A DNA stretch of 47,777 bases from Salinivirgaceae bacterium (GTDB lineage: Bacteria; Bacteroidota; Bacteroidia; Bacteroidales; SZUA-534). The DNA lies in the NCBI GenBank assembly GCA_027858735.1, contig JAQICC010000427.1, positions 1-47,777 on the forward strand, given 5' to 3'. This document shows, one piece after another, positions 1 through 11,200 of this stretch. The notes under the pieces are model-generated. The model had not been told where the DNA came from and searched no databases. It saw only the letters and a program-made list of their open reading frames with translations. A program made the translations under genes and the position numbers. The first letter of the stretch is position 1, and each line of letters begins with the position of its first letter.

Positions 1-317
1 ATCGGGGCAGGCTACTCAAAATGTGAAAACCAACAATTCCTAGGTCAGCCTGTCCCGTACCGGAGGTCGGGAGGGTTATACCTAAGTAAAGCGCCTCTTC
101 ACTTTGTTCGAATCGCTCAACTTAGCTTAGACTTTAGATATTAGACTAAAAAAAATTAATTTTCAAGGTAATTCTAAAATCTAGTATCTAATGTCTTGTT
201 ATAATATATACGAATTTCATTCGTAGTCAAACCTATGGTACTTTCAGTCCATAGTGGTTTAGTTAACTCAGTTAATTATAGGTGTTTGGGGGAGTTAAAA
301 AAATAATTATGTGAATT
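1..317. other. Intergenic region with short palindromic AT-rich repeats
   Basis: No convincing coding sequence is visible before the GH2 stop codon at 318. The region holds a short GC-rich imperfect hairpin around 50-72 (CCCG and CGGG arms) and an AT-rich stretch at about 125-205. In the latter, TTAGACTTTAGATATTAG and a later CTAGTATCTAATGTC are roughly inverted versions of each other. These look like intergenic repeats. No clear terminator for the minus-strand GH2 gene was found. Confidence 0.4.
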
Positions 318-2462
318 TTATTTTACATTCATATCTCGGTATGATATCACTTTTTTTCCATTAAGAACCAGTGAAGCTTGCAAGATAAAATTACCTTTTT
401 TATCAGGTATTTTAATGTTGAAATTTTCGATAGTTACATTGTAGCCTGAGGCTTGTACGTTTTTAACAACCTCGTTAATTAGCTTGTTGTTTTCATATAA
501 GCACAATGAAATCTGACCCGACCAAATATCTTCCAAATCGTTAATAATATACACGGGTGCATCAATATACTGATTGGGGGTGTAGCTTTTGTCCCAAATA
601 TCGAGCATTAGGGCTACAGGACTAAATGCAGGCTTAACATACTTTACAAATGAGTCGTGAAATTCCAAATTTACTACATCTTTGAAAGAATCGCTGGTTT
701 GTCCGCGAGGTTCCGATGGTCGGGAATAGGTTAATCCGGCAAAATGTTGAATACCTGCAATTTTTTGATGTGCCCTCCAATATTCGGTTAAGGCAGCTAG
801 CGTTTTTGCGTAGGTTTCAAGATACTGTTCCGGTGTTTTTGCATCTTTAAAAATGTTCTTATAAACGCTCTCAGAAAGGGTAGTGGGAGAACCGTCGCGG
901 TTTACCCACAACCATCCGTATTCATTTAATATAACAGCATTGTCATAATATTTTCCGTCAGGATCAGGATCTTGTTCATTAGGGTCGTTGTAAGGCATTC
1001 GGGGTTTTGATAGCAGGTGTTTTAAAATGCCTTCTTCAGGTTCTTTAGAATCTTTAAAATGAAAATCGTGAAAAAGATAGGGATGGGCTTCAATAATATC
1101 GGTTTTACGCATAGGGCGCGAATAACCATTGTCCCATGGACGGTTTGATAAGTCTATGCCGCGAACAATTTCAAGAGCTTCACCAGTGATATCAGCAACT
1201 GTTTCGTTTTGTGCATCCCAAATTACAATACTCGGGTGGTTCCAACGTTCGCGCATCCATTGCGTGTAATCGTTTACCAATTGTTGAGTTGTAACCTTAG
1301 TACGGTTTTCTTTAAAACCTCCTTTACCATACCATATGGCGTATTCATCTTGAATAAGTATACCCATTTCATCGGCAATATCATACCAAAAATCGGGTGC
1401 AGGCCCAACATGAAAGCGTAGAGAGTTCCAATTCATCGATTTAAACTGAGAAAATAGTTTTCGAACCCATTGTTCGTTCCACGGTAAATCGCCTCTTAGC
1501 GAATCTTCAAAAAAACGATAAAAGGCCACATTGGTACCTCTTAAAAAATAGGGTTTGTTATTCAGTAAGCATTTTTTGGTAAGCGAGTCAATAGCAAAAC
1601 TACGCATTCCAAAGCTTGTAATGTGTTCATCGGAACTGGTGGTTAGTTTAAGCTCATATAAAAAGGGTGTTTCAGGGCTCCATAATTCATATTTATTTAA
1701 CGGTATCTCTATCATTGTACTAATTAATGATTCGGGATTGTTGTGAATTTTTTGAACACCTTCTGCAATAATTTTCTTGGAGTTTTTTTCAAGCACTTCA
1801 TAGGTAAGTTTAAATGCTTGTCTGTGGTCAAGCTGATTTAACTCAATTAAAGCTGAAATTTTGCCTTTATTAATATCAGGTACTATTTGCACATTTTCTA
1901 TGTAGGGTGCTTTTTTTAGCAAAATATTTACATCATCGTAAATACCAGGGAAATACGTTTTTTTCTCAAAATCATCACCACACACAAGGTTTTCTGGAAA
2001 ATTTTCTTTGGTACCTATCCGAATAACCAGTTCGTTTGTTTCATTATTTGGTTTAAGAAAGTCTTTTATGTTGTATCTTCCTGAAATAAAGGCTTGTTCG
2101 TGTAAAGCTACTTCTTTGCCATTTACAAATATTAATGCAAGATATTTAGCTTTTTTTAGCTCTAATTCAATTACGTCAACTCCTGAATGTTCTATATTAA
2201 AATGGGTGCGATACCAAAAATATCGATTCGTATCGTTTTTGTAGCTCAATTTTTCAAATGCAGGTATAGCTTGGTCAATTAAAGAGGGTACCATAATCTC
2301 ACTCTGGTATTCTTCAGGAATCCAATTTGGATTTGATGTTTCGGTAATTTCCCATTTTCCGTTTAGGCTTATCGATGTTTCGGTGTGTTTATTTATATAT
2401 GAGCAACTACTGAACACACTTGCTATAAAAAAGGTTAAAATGTACAGATATTTGTTTTTCAT
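318..2462 (-). CDS. GH2 family glycoside hydrolase lipoprotein (beta-galactosidase/beta-glucuronidase-like)
   Basis: 714 aa. The N-terminus MKNKYLYILTFFIASVFSSC is a lipoprotein signal with lipobox cysteine at about C20, so the enzyme is expected to be membrane-anchored. The order is GH2 sugar-binding (jelly-roll) domain at about 30-185, immunoglobulin-like domain at about 190-290 and TIM barrel at about 295-620. The acid/base is in WDAQNET (E420) and the nucleophile in LNEYGW (E514), the spacing expected for a retaining GH2. Family knowledge supports removal of a terminal beta-linked sugar from oligosaccharides. The sugar is not readable here: galactose, glucuronate and others are all possible. 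It lies 41 bp downstream of the 1823-aa GH-A gene on the same strand with no terminator between, so the two are probably co-transcribed. The WDAQNET context differs from the W(G/S)IGNE motif of the other two GH2 enzymes, suggesting a different subfamily and substrate. Confidence 0.9.
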   Translation of the reverse strand: MKNKYLYILTFFIASVFSSCSYINKHTETSISLNGKWEITETSNPNWIPEEYQSEIMVPSLIDQAIPAFEKLSYKNDTNRYFWYRTHFNIEHSGVDVIELELKKAKYLALIFVNGKEVALHEQAFISGRYNIKDFLKPNNETNELVIRIGTKENFPENLVCGDDFEKKTYFPGIYDDVNILLKKAPYIENVQIVPDINKGKISALIELNQLDHRQAFKLTYEVLEKNSKKIIAEGVQKIHNNPESLISTMIEIPLNKYELWSPETPFLYELKLTTSSDEHITSFGMRSFAIDSLTKKCLLNNKPYFLRGTNVAFYRFFEDSLRGDLPWNEQWVRKLFSQFKSMNWNSLRFHVGPAPDFWYDIADEMGILIQDEYAIWYGKGGFKENRTKVTTQQLVNDYTQWMRERWNHPSIVIWDAQNETVADITGEALEIVRGIDLSNRPWDNGYSRPMRKTDIIEAHPYLFHDFHFKDSKEPEEGILKHLLSKPRMPYNDPNEQDPDPDGKYYDNAVILNEYGWLWVNRDGSPTTLSESVYKNIFKDAKTPEQYLETYAKTLAALTEYWRAHQKIAGIQHFAGLTYSRPSEPRGQTSDSFKDVVNLEFHDSFVKYVKPAFSPVALMLDIWDKSYTPNQYIDAPVYIINDLEDIWSGQISLCLYENNKLINEVVKNVQASGYNVTIENFNIKIPDKKGNFILQASLVLNGKKVISYRDMNVK

Positions 2463-2503
2463 TGTCGTTATTTTTTGGGGTTAAACTTTTGTTAAAATTA
2501 ATG

Positions 2504-5500
2504 TTATTGCTTTAATAATCGTTTGCTAATTGTTGTTGACTTGGACTTAAATTGCACAATGTAAAGTCCTGATTTTAATTCACTAATGTTGATTTTGTTG
2601 CGCTCTTGCTTATTTAATTTGTATGACAACTGCAATTTGCCAATGCTATTATAAATACAAAGTTCGGTTAAAGTATTGATGCCTTTTATATACAAAATAT
2701 CTTTTGAAGGAATCGGATAGATTTGTAGATACTGATTTTCGATTAATGCAATTGCAGTTGTAGTAGTAATTTCAATATTTTCATGACTTTCGGATGCAAG
2801 TACTTCATCAATTGAAGATCTTGGTTTTAGCTTAGCAATCAGGTTGTAATTTATACCTGCAACTGTGTTTTCTGGAATAGAAAGTAACAATGTTACAGAA
2901 GATGTTCCTGCTTCTATATTAATAGAGTTTGCACTTACCTCTTCCATAATTTCGTTTAACAGCGTTAACTCAATTAGGTTTGTATCTTGCGAAATGTAAT
3001 TTACATCTATTTTATGCGATTTTCCAGACTCAAGTACTGTGAAGGAATTAAAATAAATGCTATCGATTAAAGAAGTATCGGCCACAACCTTTACTGTGAT
3101 GTATGCAGAACTAAGCTCACCACTGCTAGCTTTTGCTTCAGCTTTTAACATATAAGTACCCAATGGCAACTTGTTTAAAAGCTTATCGTTTTGGCTGTTG
3201 TCTCCCCAATTGAATGGTGCTGAATTTTCACTTCTTACAAATAAATTGTTTACGAATAAATCAACCTGCTCAATACCATTGCTATGTTTGGCATCAACTT
3301 GAACCTGTAAATCACTTCCTCCTGGTATTTCCAGCAAATTTACTGGAGTGGTAAAGCTGATTTCAGGTAATTCAATGCTTTTCCTGAATTCTATTTTTTC
3401 AAGATCGAATTTTCCTCCTAAAACCTTTAATTTAAGGGTGTATTCACCTTTGTTTAACAACACGGGTAAAGAATCATTATTATTTGAAACGGATAGTGTT
3501 AATGAATCTAAAACAGTATTGTTAAAGCTTACTTCAATAAAACTGTTTGCTTCTGTATTTGTTGTTACAAAATGCATGCTGTATTTACCAGAGTCAATTA
3601 CATTTAATTGGTATTCCATCCAGTCATTTGAATCAGCCAGGCATATAAAATGGTTCGCAAGTTCAATTCCTTGCATTAAGCTGTAATCCGATGATTCAAT
3701 AATACCCGGTATTATATTTACCAAAGTAGAGTCTTTAATACTTAATTTCGCTAAAGCGTATAAGGTATCGGAACATGCATTAACCTCGTAATAGCCCGAT
3801 TTTTCTGCAATAAATAATCCTTTGTAGTTTATGTTGCCACCACCATTAATTGACCATTTTATATTAGTGCTAATTGCATGTCCATACTGATCAGTTGCAA
3901 AGGCTTTAAATGCAATAGTATCGCCAACATAAAGAGACGTATTACCAGGCACAACTTCAATTTTTGTAAGAACTGGTGCCATTTTCACCATCAGTTCAGC
4001 TGTATCTGAAACGTTGCTTGCTGAAGCTATTACTTTAAATTCACCAATGGAGTCAGCAGTAAAAAGTCCTTCCTCATTAATTGTTCCTCCGCCGGTTATG
4101 CTCCAATTTAATGTAGCAGATATAGAATCTTCATATTGATCGACCCCGCTTGCATCAAATTGAAAGCTTTTGCCCACGTATACATTTGCCGTATCGGGCT
4201 TTATATCAATCAATGTTAGATAAGGCAGGTCTTTGATATTAATAGTTGAGGTAGTACTTATGTTATTCACTTTAGCTTTCACTTCGAAAATGCCCGATGA
4301 TGTAGCGGTAAAAATTCCAGCTTCATTAATTGTTCCTCCTCCTGATACAGAATACGCAGGCGAAACGATAATAGGATCACCATTTTGATCAAATCCGGTA
4401 GCTGTATATTCAATCACGTCACCTACAAAAATAGTATCGTTTTCAGGAAGTAACACAAGATTTGAAAGGAAAGGAACTTCGTTAATTATGACAATTGCTG
4501 AGTCAATGATGCCATTACCTGAAGCCGTAATTGTAAATTCGCCTTTACTGCTTGCGCTTAGATAACCTGTACTGTCGATTGTACCTCCACCACTTGTATT
4601 CCAAGTTGGAGTACATGCTATTATCTTGCCTACTTGGTCAAATGCGAGTGCATTAAATTTAATGCTATCACCAATACTTATTTTTGCTGTATCGGGTGAA
4701 ATAATCAATTGAGTAACTTCTGGAGCCTCAAATATTGTAATGGTAGCTGAATTAAATATTGCATCATCAGTAGCTGTAATTAAATATTGCCCCGATGTAT
4801 TAGCTATGAATAAACCATTTGAGTCAATATCTCCACCGCCATTAGTACTCCATATAATAGTAGTATTGATCGAGTCGCCGGTTTGGTCAAAACCGATTGC
4901 TGTAAATAGTATTGAGTCTTTAATAAAAATCGAATCAGCAGTAGGTTTTATTTCAATGGTAGTCAAAAACGACGATGAAAATATTTGAATGCTGGCTTTA
5001 GCTGAAATGGTATCATCTGTTGCGGTAACAACAAATTCACCTTCTGTTTCTGCTGTAAAGAAACCTTCCGTATTGATTGTACCACCACCGGAAATTGTCC
5101 AAACAATATTAGAGCTAATTGTTTTGTCGAATTGATCGTAAGGTTTTGCAATAAAGGTTGTTGAGTCGCCAATAATGAAATTGGCCGAAGTTGGAATAAT
5201 TTCGATTTTTGATAAAACAGGCAACGCAGTAACTTCTATGCTGCCTGATGCTGAAACGGTGTCGTTGGTTGCAGTAACTATGAAATTACCTGTACTCGAT
5301 GCTTTGTATAAACCATCGTTGCTTATACTTTCGCCCCCATTAATGGAATAGCTTATGTTACCGTTAATTATCTCATCAAATTGATCGTATGCAATAGCTG
5401 TATATTGTACTGAATCTTCAACCACAATACTGGTATCAATAGGAGAAATTTGCATACTTGATAGCACACGGTTACTAACGATGTGAACTTGTGCTTGAGC

Positions 5501-7975
5501 GCTTATACTATTTACCGTAGCACTTATGGTGAAGTCGCCAATTGTGGTTGCTGTAAAAATACCGCTGCTTGTAATAGTTCCTCCACCACTGGTTGACCAA
5601 GTTTCGGATATACTATAACTAGCGCCATACTGATCAAAACCAGAAGCTTTATAATTAATACTCTCACCAATTTTTATGGTATCTTTTTCAGGTGAAATGC
5701 TAATTGAATCTAATACTGAAGGAGCCTTGGAGAATATATATATAGAATCTTGACCAATAATACCATCCTCTGCAGCGGCCAGTACTTTTAGCTTATGCCA
5801 GCCTTCGCTAATGTTGGTTAGTATGTCATCATTCTGCCCATTTTCGCCCCAAGTGTAGGGGGCCAAATTTTCTTGTCGAACAAAGTCATCATCAAAATAT
5901 AGTTGTGCATAATCAATGCCATTGAAATGGGTAATGTCTGTAAAAAGCGTGATATCATCTCCTACTGCAATAGTATCATTATTTACAGGAGAGGTAAATG
6001 TAATGGCTGGTTTATCGGTCGGATCAGCCACCAGAATTGTAATGCTTGTATCGTTAGTTGTAATTATTCCGCTTGTTGTTGCTTTACTGGTTGCCAAAGC
6101 TCTCAAAGTATGCGTTCCTTTGGTTAGGTTAGATAGTGCTGCATCAGTTGAGTTGGTCCAATCGTAAGATGCTAAGTTTTCTTGATGCAAGGCTATTTCG
6201 TCAAAATATAGTTTAACATTGTTTATACCTTTGCTATGTGTTGCATCTACTTGAACGGTCATGTTCGAGCCTACTGCATAAAAATCATTATTTGCTGGAT
6301 AGTTGTATTTAATGGCTGGTAATTCATAGGTGTCGTTTACAAAAAAACTTATAGTACTGTCTTTGGTGCTACCATTACTTAGAGTGGCTATCGCATTTAA
6401 AGTATGCGTGCCCGGTACTAAGTTGTTTAGTGCACTCGATTCTGTAGCCCACTCAAAAGGAGCTGTATTATCCTGATTCACTAAAACATTATCGTAAAAC
6501 AGTTGCACCTTACTTACAGTGTTAACAAAGTCGGAGGCAATTACACTTACAGATAAGTCTCCGGCTTTGTATAATTCATCGCCATTTTGAACATTGTTGA
6601 AAAAAACAACTGCTGCACTGTTCACATCTTCAGTTATTGGAGCGGTGCGAGTTGTACTTTGAGCCGATGTATAAATATATCTTTTAATAAGAGTACCCGT
6701 ATTGTTAAAAACCAGCATGTGGGTCGATTCAGAATTAATAAAGCCGTTATGTTCAGCTGAGATGCCTGCGTCTATTGCAATTGTCAAGTCTTGGGTTGTA
6801 CCATAGGCATTGTTTAAGGCTACATTATAGTTGAATGATACAGTTTTGCTGCGGTTTAAAATCATTACCGAAACGCTATCGGCATCTTTCATGGCCACAA
6901 TATCAACATCGGCTTGGTTGTCGAAATTAGTAGCGTAATTTTCGCGCATGTTTTGCCCCAATAGCAAGGTGTGGTAATAACTTGATCGGCCTGTTAAATT
7001 TTCTACGTCAAATAAACTAAGGTCTGTTCCCATTCTATCACCATCGTTTTTGCCTTCATAAATGCTCCAGGCGCACATGGTAAAGGCTTCTTTTTTCATT
7101 CCTTCGCCATACAATTCGGCAAAAAATTGTCCCGCATTAAAACTCCAGGTTTTTTTGTCCTCATCAGTAGTTTTGTCGTTGTTGTAGTGTGAGTTAAATT
7201 CACCTATCCCCCAAGAGAGTTGTTTGTCGGCATCTCGGCCTGTGTTAATGGTTGCAATTTTGCCTGTTAAATCATTTATTACCCATTCTATTTCAGAGGC
7301 ATCAGTTATGTCATATCTATGAAAAGTCACAATATCAAGATAATAGTAACCTTCGCCAGGTACTTTTCCGGTAATGTCATCAGTACCTCCTAATAGTGCC
7401 CCGTATTCAGATGTTTTATAATCGGCATGGTCAGGTCCAAGAATGGTTATTGTGGGATCTACCGATTTTAAAGCAGCGGCAATTCGTTTAAAGTAAGTTG
7501 CTATTTGTGTTGTTGTTTGGTTGCCACCACCATCATGATCGGGTTCGTTACCAATTGACCAGTATTTAACATTTAAACTGTTTGTTACATTTATATAGGT
7601 AATAAAATCAATGGTTTGTTGAGTGGTTAAATTATCTCGAACCTGAACAAGAGGTTCAGCTCCCATGGCCTGAATGGTTTCAATATATTCTTTGTATTCG
7701 GTATCGGTATAACCATTGGCTCCAAACCCACCAATTCGTATGGTTTGAAAACTGGCCTTTTCCATTTTACCACCTGGAGTCAGAAGGCTATTTACTGTTG
7801 AACCCGGATACCAGTAGTTATTGCCAAGTAGGTAAGGGCTAACAATTTGTGCCTTTGTTATGATGCTTAAACCCAATAAAAGCATAATAATTATTGTTGT
7901 CAACAAAGCAAATTCAATTCGTGTGTATTTTTTTAGTTTTAATTTATTGTAGTTTTTGTCTTGGTAGTCTTTCAT
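2504..7975 (-). CDS. Giant secreted clan GH-A glycoside hydrolase with Ig-like repeats, CBM6-like module and T9SS tail
   Basis: 1823 aa. A long charged n-region precedes a hydrophobic segment (about residues 22-42) ending in KAQ, a signal peptide. The catalytic module (about 45-440) has the clan GH-A pair IGNEPDHDG (acid/base E144) and IGEFNSH (nucleophile E259). Three Ig-like (Big_7-type) domains follow at about 460-790, recognisable by repeated FDxI/LYFD and APFxWxxxxxxLxNLxxGxH patterns. Then come eight tandem Big_2-like repeats of about 85 aa at about 790-1490 (core GFDQxG...SxxGGGTIxxxGxFTA). A CBM6-like module (about 1490-1600), another Ig-like domain and a type A T9SS sorting domain (YPIPSKDILYIKG to the end) complete it. 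The catalytic module is closely similar to that of the neighbouring 8252-11674 gene. Family is not certain: GH86, GH39 or an unassigned GH-A family. It is probably a cell-surface or secreted endo-hydrolase acting on polysaccharide, transcribed ahead of the GH2 gene. Confidence 0.82.
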   Translation of the reverse strand: MKDYQDKNYNKLKLKKYTRIEFALLTTIIIMLLLGLSIITKAQIVSPYLLGNNYWYPGSTVNSLLTPGGKMEKASFQTIRIGGFGANGYTDTEYKEYIETIQAMGAEPLVQVRDNLTTQQTIDFITYINVTNSLNVKYWSIGNEPDHDGGGNQTTTQIATYFKRIAAALKSVDPTITILGPDHADYKTSEYGALLGGTDDITGKVPGEGYYYLDIVTFHRYDITDASEIEWVINDLTGKIATINTGRDADKQLSWGIGEFNSHYNNDKTTDEDKKTWSFNAGQFFAELYGEGMKKEAFTMCAWSIYEGKNDGDRMGTDLSLFDVENLTGRSSYYHTLLLGQNMRENYATNFDNQADVDIVAMKDADSVSVMILNRSKTVSFNYNVALNNAYGTTQDLTIAIDAGISAEHNGFINSESTHMLVFNNTGTLIKRYIYTSAQSTTRTAPITEDVNSAAVVFFNNVQNGDELYKAGDLSVSVIASDFVNTVSKVQLFYDNVLVNQDNTAPFEWATESSALNNLVPGTHTLNAIATLSNGSTKDSTISFFVNDTYELPAIKYNYPANNDFYAVGSNMTVQVDATHSKGINNVKLYFDEIALHQENLASYDWTNSTDAALSNLTKGTHTLRALATSKATTSGIITTNDTSITILVADPTDKPAITFTSPVNNDTIAVGDDITLFTDITHFNGIDYAQLYFDDDFVRQENLAPYTWGENGQNDDILTNISEGWHKLKVLAAAEDGIIGQDSIYIFSKAPSVLDSISISPEKDTIKIGESINYKASGFDQYGASYSISETWSTSGGGTITSSGIFTATTIGDFTISATVNSISAQAQVHIVSNRVLSSMQISPIDTSIVVEDSVQYTAIAYDQFDEIINGNISYSINGGESISNDGLYKASSTGNFIVTATNDTVSASGSIEVTALPVLSKIEIIPTSANFIIGDSTTFIAKPYDQFDKTISSNIVWTISGGGTINTEGFFTAETEGEFVVTATDDTISAKASIQIFSSSFLTTIEIKPTADSIFIKDSILFTAIGFDQTGDSINTTIIWSTNGGGDIDSNGLFIANTSGQYLITATDDAIFNSATITIFEAPEVTQLIISPDTAKISIGDSIKFNALAFDQVGKIIACTPTWNTSGGGTIDSTGYLSASSKGEFTITASGNGIIDSAIVIINEVPFLSNLVLLPENDTIFVGDVIEYTATGFDQNGDPIIVSPAYSVSGGGTINEAGIFTATSSGIFEVKAKVNNISTTSTINIKDLPYLTLIDIKPDTANVYVGKSFQFDASGVDQYEDSISATLNWSITGGGTINEEGLFTADSIGEFKVIASASNVSDTAELMVKMAPVLTKIEVVPGNTSLYVGDTIAFKAFATDQYGHAISTNIKWSINGGGNINYKGLFIAEKSGYYEVNACSDTLYALAKLSIKDSTLVNIIPGIIESSDYSLMQGIELANHFICLADSNDWMEYQLNVIDSGKYSMHFVTTNTEANSFIEVSFNNTVLDSLTLSVSNNNDSLPVLLNKGEYTLKLKVLGGKFDLEKIEFRKSIELPEISFTTPVNLLEIPGGSDLQVQVDAKHSNGIEQVDLFVNNLFVRSENSAPFNWGDNSQNDKLLNKLPLGTYMLKAEAKASSGELSSAYITVKVVADTSLIDSIYFNSFTVLESGKSHKIDVNYISQDTNLIELTLLNEIMEEVSANSINIEAGTSSVTLLLSIPENTVAGINYNLIAKLKPRSSIDEVLASESHENIEITTTTAIALIENQYLQIYPIPSKDILYIKGINTLTELCIYNSIGKLQLSYKLNKQERNKINISELKSGLYIVQFKSKSTTISKRLLKQ
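3730..5725 (-). repeat. Eight Big_2-like protein repeats encoded in tandem
   Basis: Inside the 1823-aa hydrolase, eight consecutive units of about 250-260 bp each encode a bacterial Ig-like (group 2) domain. The shared pattern is (L)xxIxIxPxxxxIxxGDSixfxAxgfDQxGxxI...WsxsGGGTInxxGxFtAxxxGxFxvxA. The copies have diverged clearly at protein level, so this is an old expansion, probably forming a rigid stalk between the catalytic module and the C-terminal anchor. Confidence 0.8.
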
Positions 7976-8251
7976 GATATTCTTATTGTATAATTAGCTA
8001 CATGTTTGAATGCAAGGAGCATTCCCAATTTTATTATCAATATTACTAACTTAGTAGGATTTTTAAATGTACTATAGTCTTATAGTCATGAACATTTATA
8101 AAAAGTTGAGTGGGGGTAAGTGCTTGAAATATAGGATGGTATAATGTTTTTTTTGTTTGTCCGGTTGCGTTTTATTTGAATTATTTATTATATGAAAAAA
8201 AACTGCCCCAAGAAAAATCTTGAGGCAGTAATATTAATCACTTTGAGATGA
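7976..8251. other. Intergenic region between the two GH-A genes
   Basis: 276 bp with no coding sequence. It holds the terminator of the upstream GH-A gene at the right side and presumably the promoter of the 1823-aa gene, for which no clear Bacteroidota -33/-7 pair was recognised. Confidence 0.4.
8193..8229 (-). terminator. Rho-independent terminator of the GH-A/CBM6 gene
   Basis: Read on the minus strand, ACTGCCTCAAGA and TCTTGGGGCAGT form a 12-bp stem with one mismatch around a four-base loop, followed by eight Ts. It starts about 22 nt after the stop codon of the gene at 8252. Confidence 0.88.
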
Positions 8252-11200
8252 TTATTTAACAACAAATTTGTGTGTAATAGTACTGCTGTTGTTTTCTATT
8301 CGAATGAAGTAAATACCTGTTTCAAGTATTGAAATATTTAAAACTTCATTATTGCTTTCAAGTTTTTCAAGCAAAACATTATTTCCTGAAACATCAATAA
8401 CACTTAAGTTGAATCCTTTGGCATTGGTAATGTTAACAACATTGCCTGTAGCCGGATTAGGGAATAATTGAATGTTATTTTCCATGGAAACATCAATTGA
8501 AGTTGCAACTTTATTCATCGTAATTTCTAGTTCAATATCATTATTAGTTATAGTTACAAGGTTTGTTGTATCGTAATAATTTGCCTTACTAATAGTAAAT
8601 ACCATGTCTTCAGCCGGAGCAATATTGGTAAACATAGCTTTGCCATCGGCATTGGTTTTTTGTGAATAGCCTTGAAGTTTAATTTCAGCATTTCTAAGAA
8701 CTGAATTTTCTTCATCGCTAATAATAAATGATACCGTATAGTTTTCTTGAGTTGCAACAACATCAATACTTACCGAAGCCTCTAAATCAGCTATTTTTGC
8801 AGTAACTGTAAATGTTCCATCAATATGGGCAAGAAAAACACCATATTCATTAATTAAGCCATTATTATCAACACTAAATTCTGGATTTACATATAGGGTA
8901 TTATTGTTCGCATCAACGGCAGTAGCAATTATTTTTATTGAATTCCCGATGGCCAATTTTGCACTTGAAGGGCTTAAAGTTAATGACGATAATTCAGTAG
9001 CGCTTACTTTTTCAAAGCTAAAGTTGTTCAGATTCATTTTATCGGTATTGGCTTGTATACGAATAATTTGTTGACCAGAACTTAACTCAAATTCATTAGA
9101 AACTTCAGTGTCTACCCATTCCTGATATCCATCTGAATTTGGAATTTCAATAGTAGCCAATGATGTTCCGGCTGCGTCTTTTAAATCAAAGGAGCTGCCA
9201 TTAGCCCAACCAGAAACACGTCCTTTAATGGTGTACTTTCCAGGCACAGGAACACTTACCAAATAATCTAGCCAGTCACCAGCATTAATATATCCAACAT
9301 TCAATCCACCCTCAGTACATTCTTCTGTTTGAATGCCTTCCATGGCAATATAACTTTCAGCTTCAACAACACCTGGAATTTCAATGGCCTCAGAAGTTTC
9401 GAGTATTGTTGATGACACCTGTTTTGATTCGGTTGTAGCACCAACGGCATCGCTAATTTGAGTTTTTAGAATGTGGTCACCTGGGAATACTGAAATCCAT
9501 TCCACTTGGTAAGGCTCGTTAAGAGCAGTACCCACAAGGTTGTTATCAACAAAGAAATCTACTTTTTCAATAGCATCATCCATATCAAGTCCGCTGGCTG
9601 TTAGTACGATCGATGCAGCACTCTTTAATTTTTCACCTTGCTTTGGAGAAGTAATAGCAGTATAAGGTACATTATTGGTTCCGGGGTCGGTAGTAAATAT
9701 TAGAAAATCAAGATTAGCTCCTGCTTTTTCAAATTCTAATTTTAAGGTATGGATGCCTTCATTTAAGTCGAAGCTAACCATTTGGGTAGCCCATGTTTGC
9801 CAACCACCTGTTTTTTCAACAGTTAAGGTTGCTAGTTTTGTGTTGTCTTCAAGTATATTAATAACAGCAGCAGTAGTAGCATTACTTGCAAGGCCAACTG
9901 TTAAATAGTGTGTACCGGTATAGCTTGCATTTACTTTATACAACAAGTAGTCACCTACATCGGAATAACCAAAACTCAAGGTGCCCAATGTACTATTTTC
10001 GGGAATTAGCCCCTTGTTTTCAAAATAATCTTCACATTCAACAAGAGCTGGAATATTATGAATGGCATAACTGTTAACATCAATTCCCATATATTTTACC
10101 GATCCATTGTTGCATCCAGGTTCGCCACCGTCAGTTAATTTAACTATGATGGTAGTTCTTCCGGCTTTTTTTGGTGTAATAGTTAAGGTACCGGTAGAAT
10201 CGCAGCTCGTATAATCTAAATTGCTGGCATTAGCTATTGCTGGGTTTAAACTATAGGCTTCAATTGTTAGGCCTTGACTGCAATTATTGCCGTCAGAAAT
10301 TCCGCTAAGTTGAACCGTATAACTACCAGAATCGGCAGGAATATTTAATTTTTCAATAAAATTGATGGTTGGAGCAGCGTTACATGCTGTTTCCATCATT
10401 TCAATTTTAGGGCCTTGCTGAAGGTCTGCATCACGTGAAGTATAGGTATACTGTTTTATTAAATTACCATCAGCATCAAAGGCAAGCATTTGTGTGGCAA
10501 ACTCAGGAATAACTCCGGTAATTTGTTTATCAATACCAGCATCTACTTTAATTTGCAAAGGTGCATTTGTTCCATATTCATTATTTAATTTTAATGAATA
10601 GGTGTATGATTTTTCTTTGTCTCTATTCATAATCATTACCGATACTCCAGTTGAATCTTTCATTGAGATTAATCGTACATCACTTTGCGTTGATGCATCG
10701 GTGGTTAGGTATTTTTTCATATTCTGCCCCAACATCATACTGTGGTAGTAGCTTGAACGCCCCAATGGAGGTTCTCCTACATCAAAAAGTCCAAGGTCGC
10801 CGCCGCTTCTATTTCCATCTCCTTCAAAAATACTCCAGGGACAAAGAATTGAGGCTCCTTTTCGCATTCCCATATTATAAAAGTCTGCAAAAACATGTCC
10901 TGCATGAAACGACCATACGTAACCATCAGGGTCGGTTACCTCTTCATTATCCCAATGCATGTTAAATTCACCCATCATCCAGCTAATAGGTGCTTCGGGA
11001 CGATCAGCGTTAACTTTATTTAATTTAACCAGTAAATTATCCACATTTGACTCAATTCCTGTAATTTCTATTTGGCCATAGGTGTGAAATGAAAAAACGT
11101 CGATATAATAGTTGCCGTTGTCATCTTTACCTGAAACATCAGCTGAACCACCTAATAATTGATCGAAACTACTGCTACTATAACCGGCATAGGCAGGTCC

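Noticed and set aside
125-205. Possible terminator of the first GH2 gene
   Set aside because: The inverted AT-rich words are imperfect, have a long spacer, lie over 100 bp from the stop codon and lack a clear GC-rich stem with T tract.
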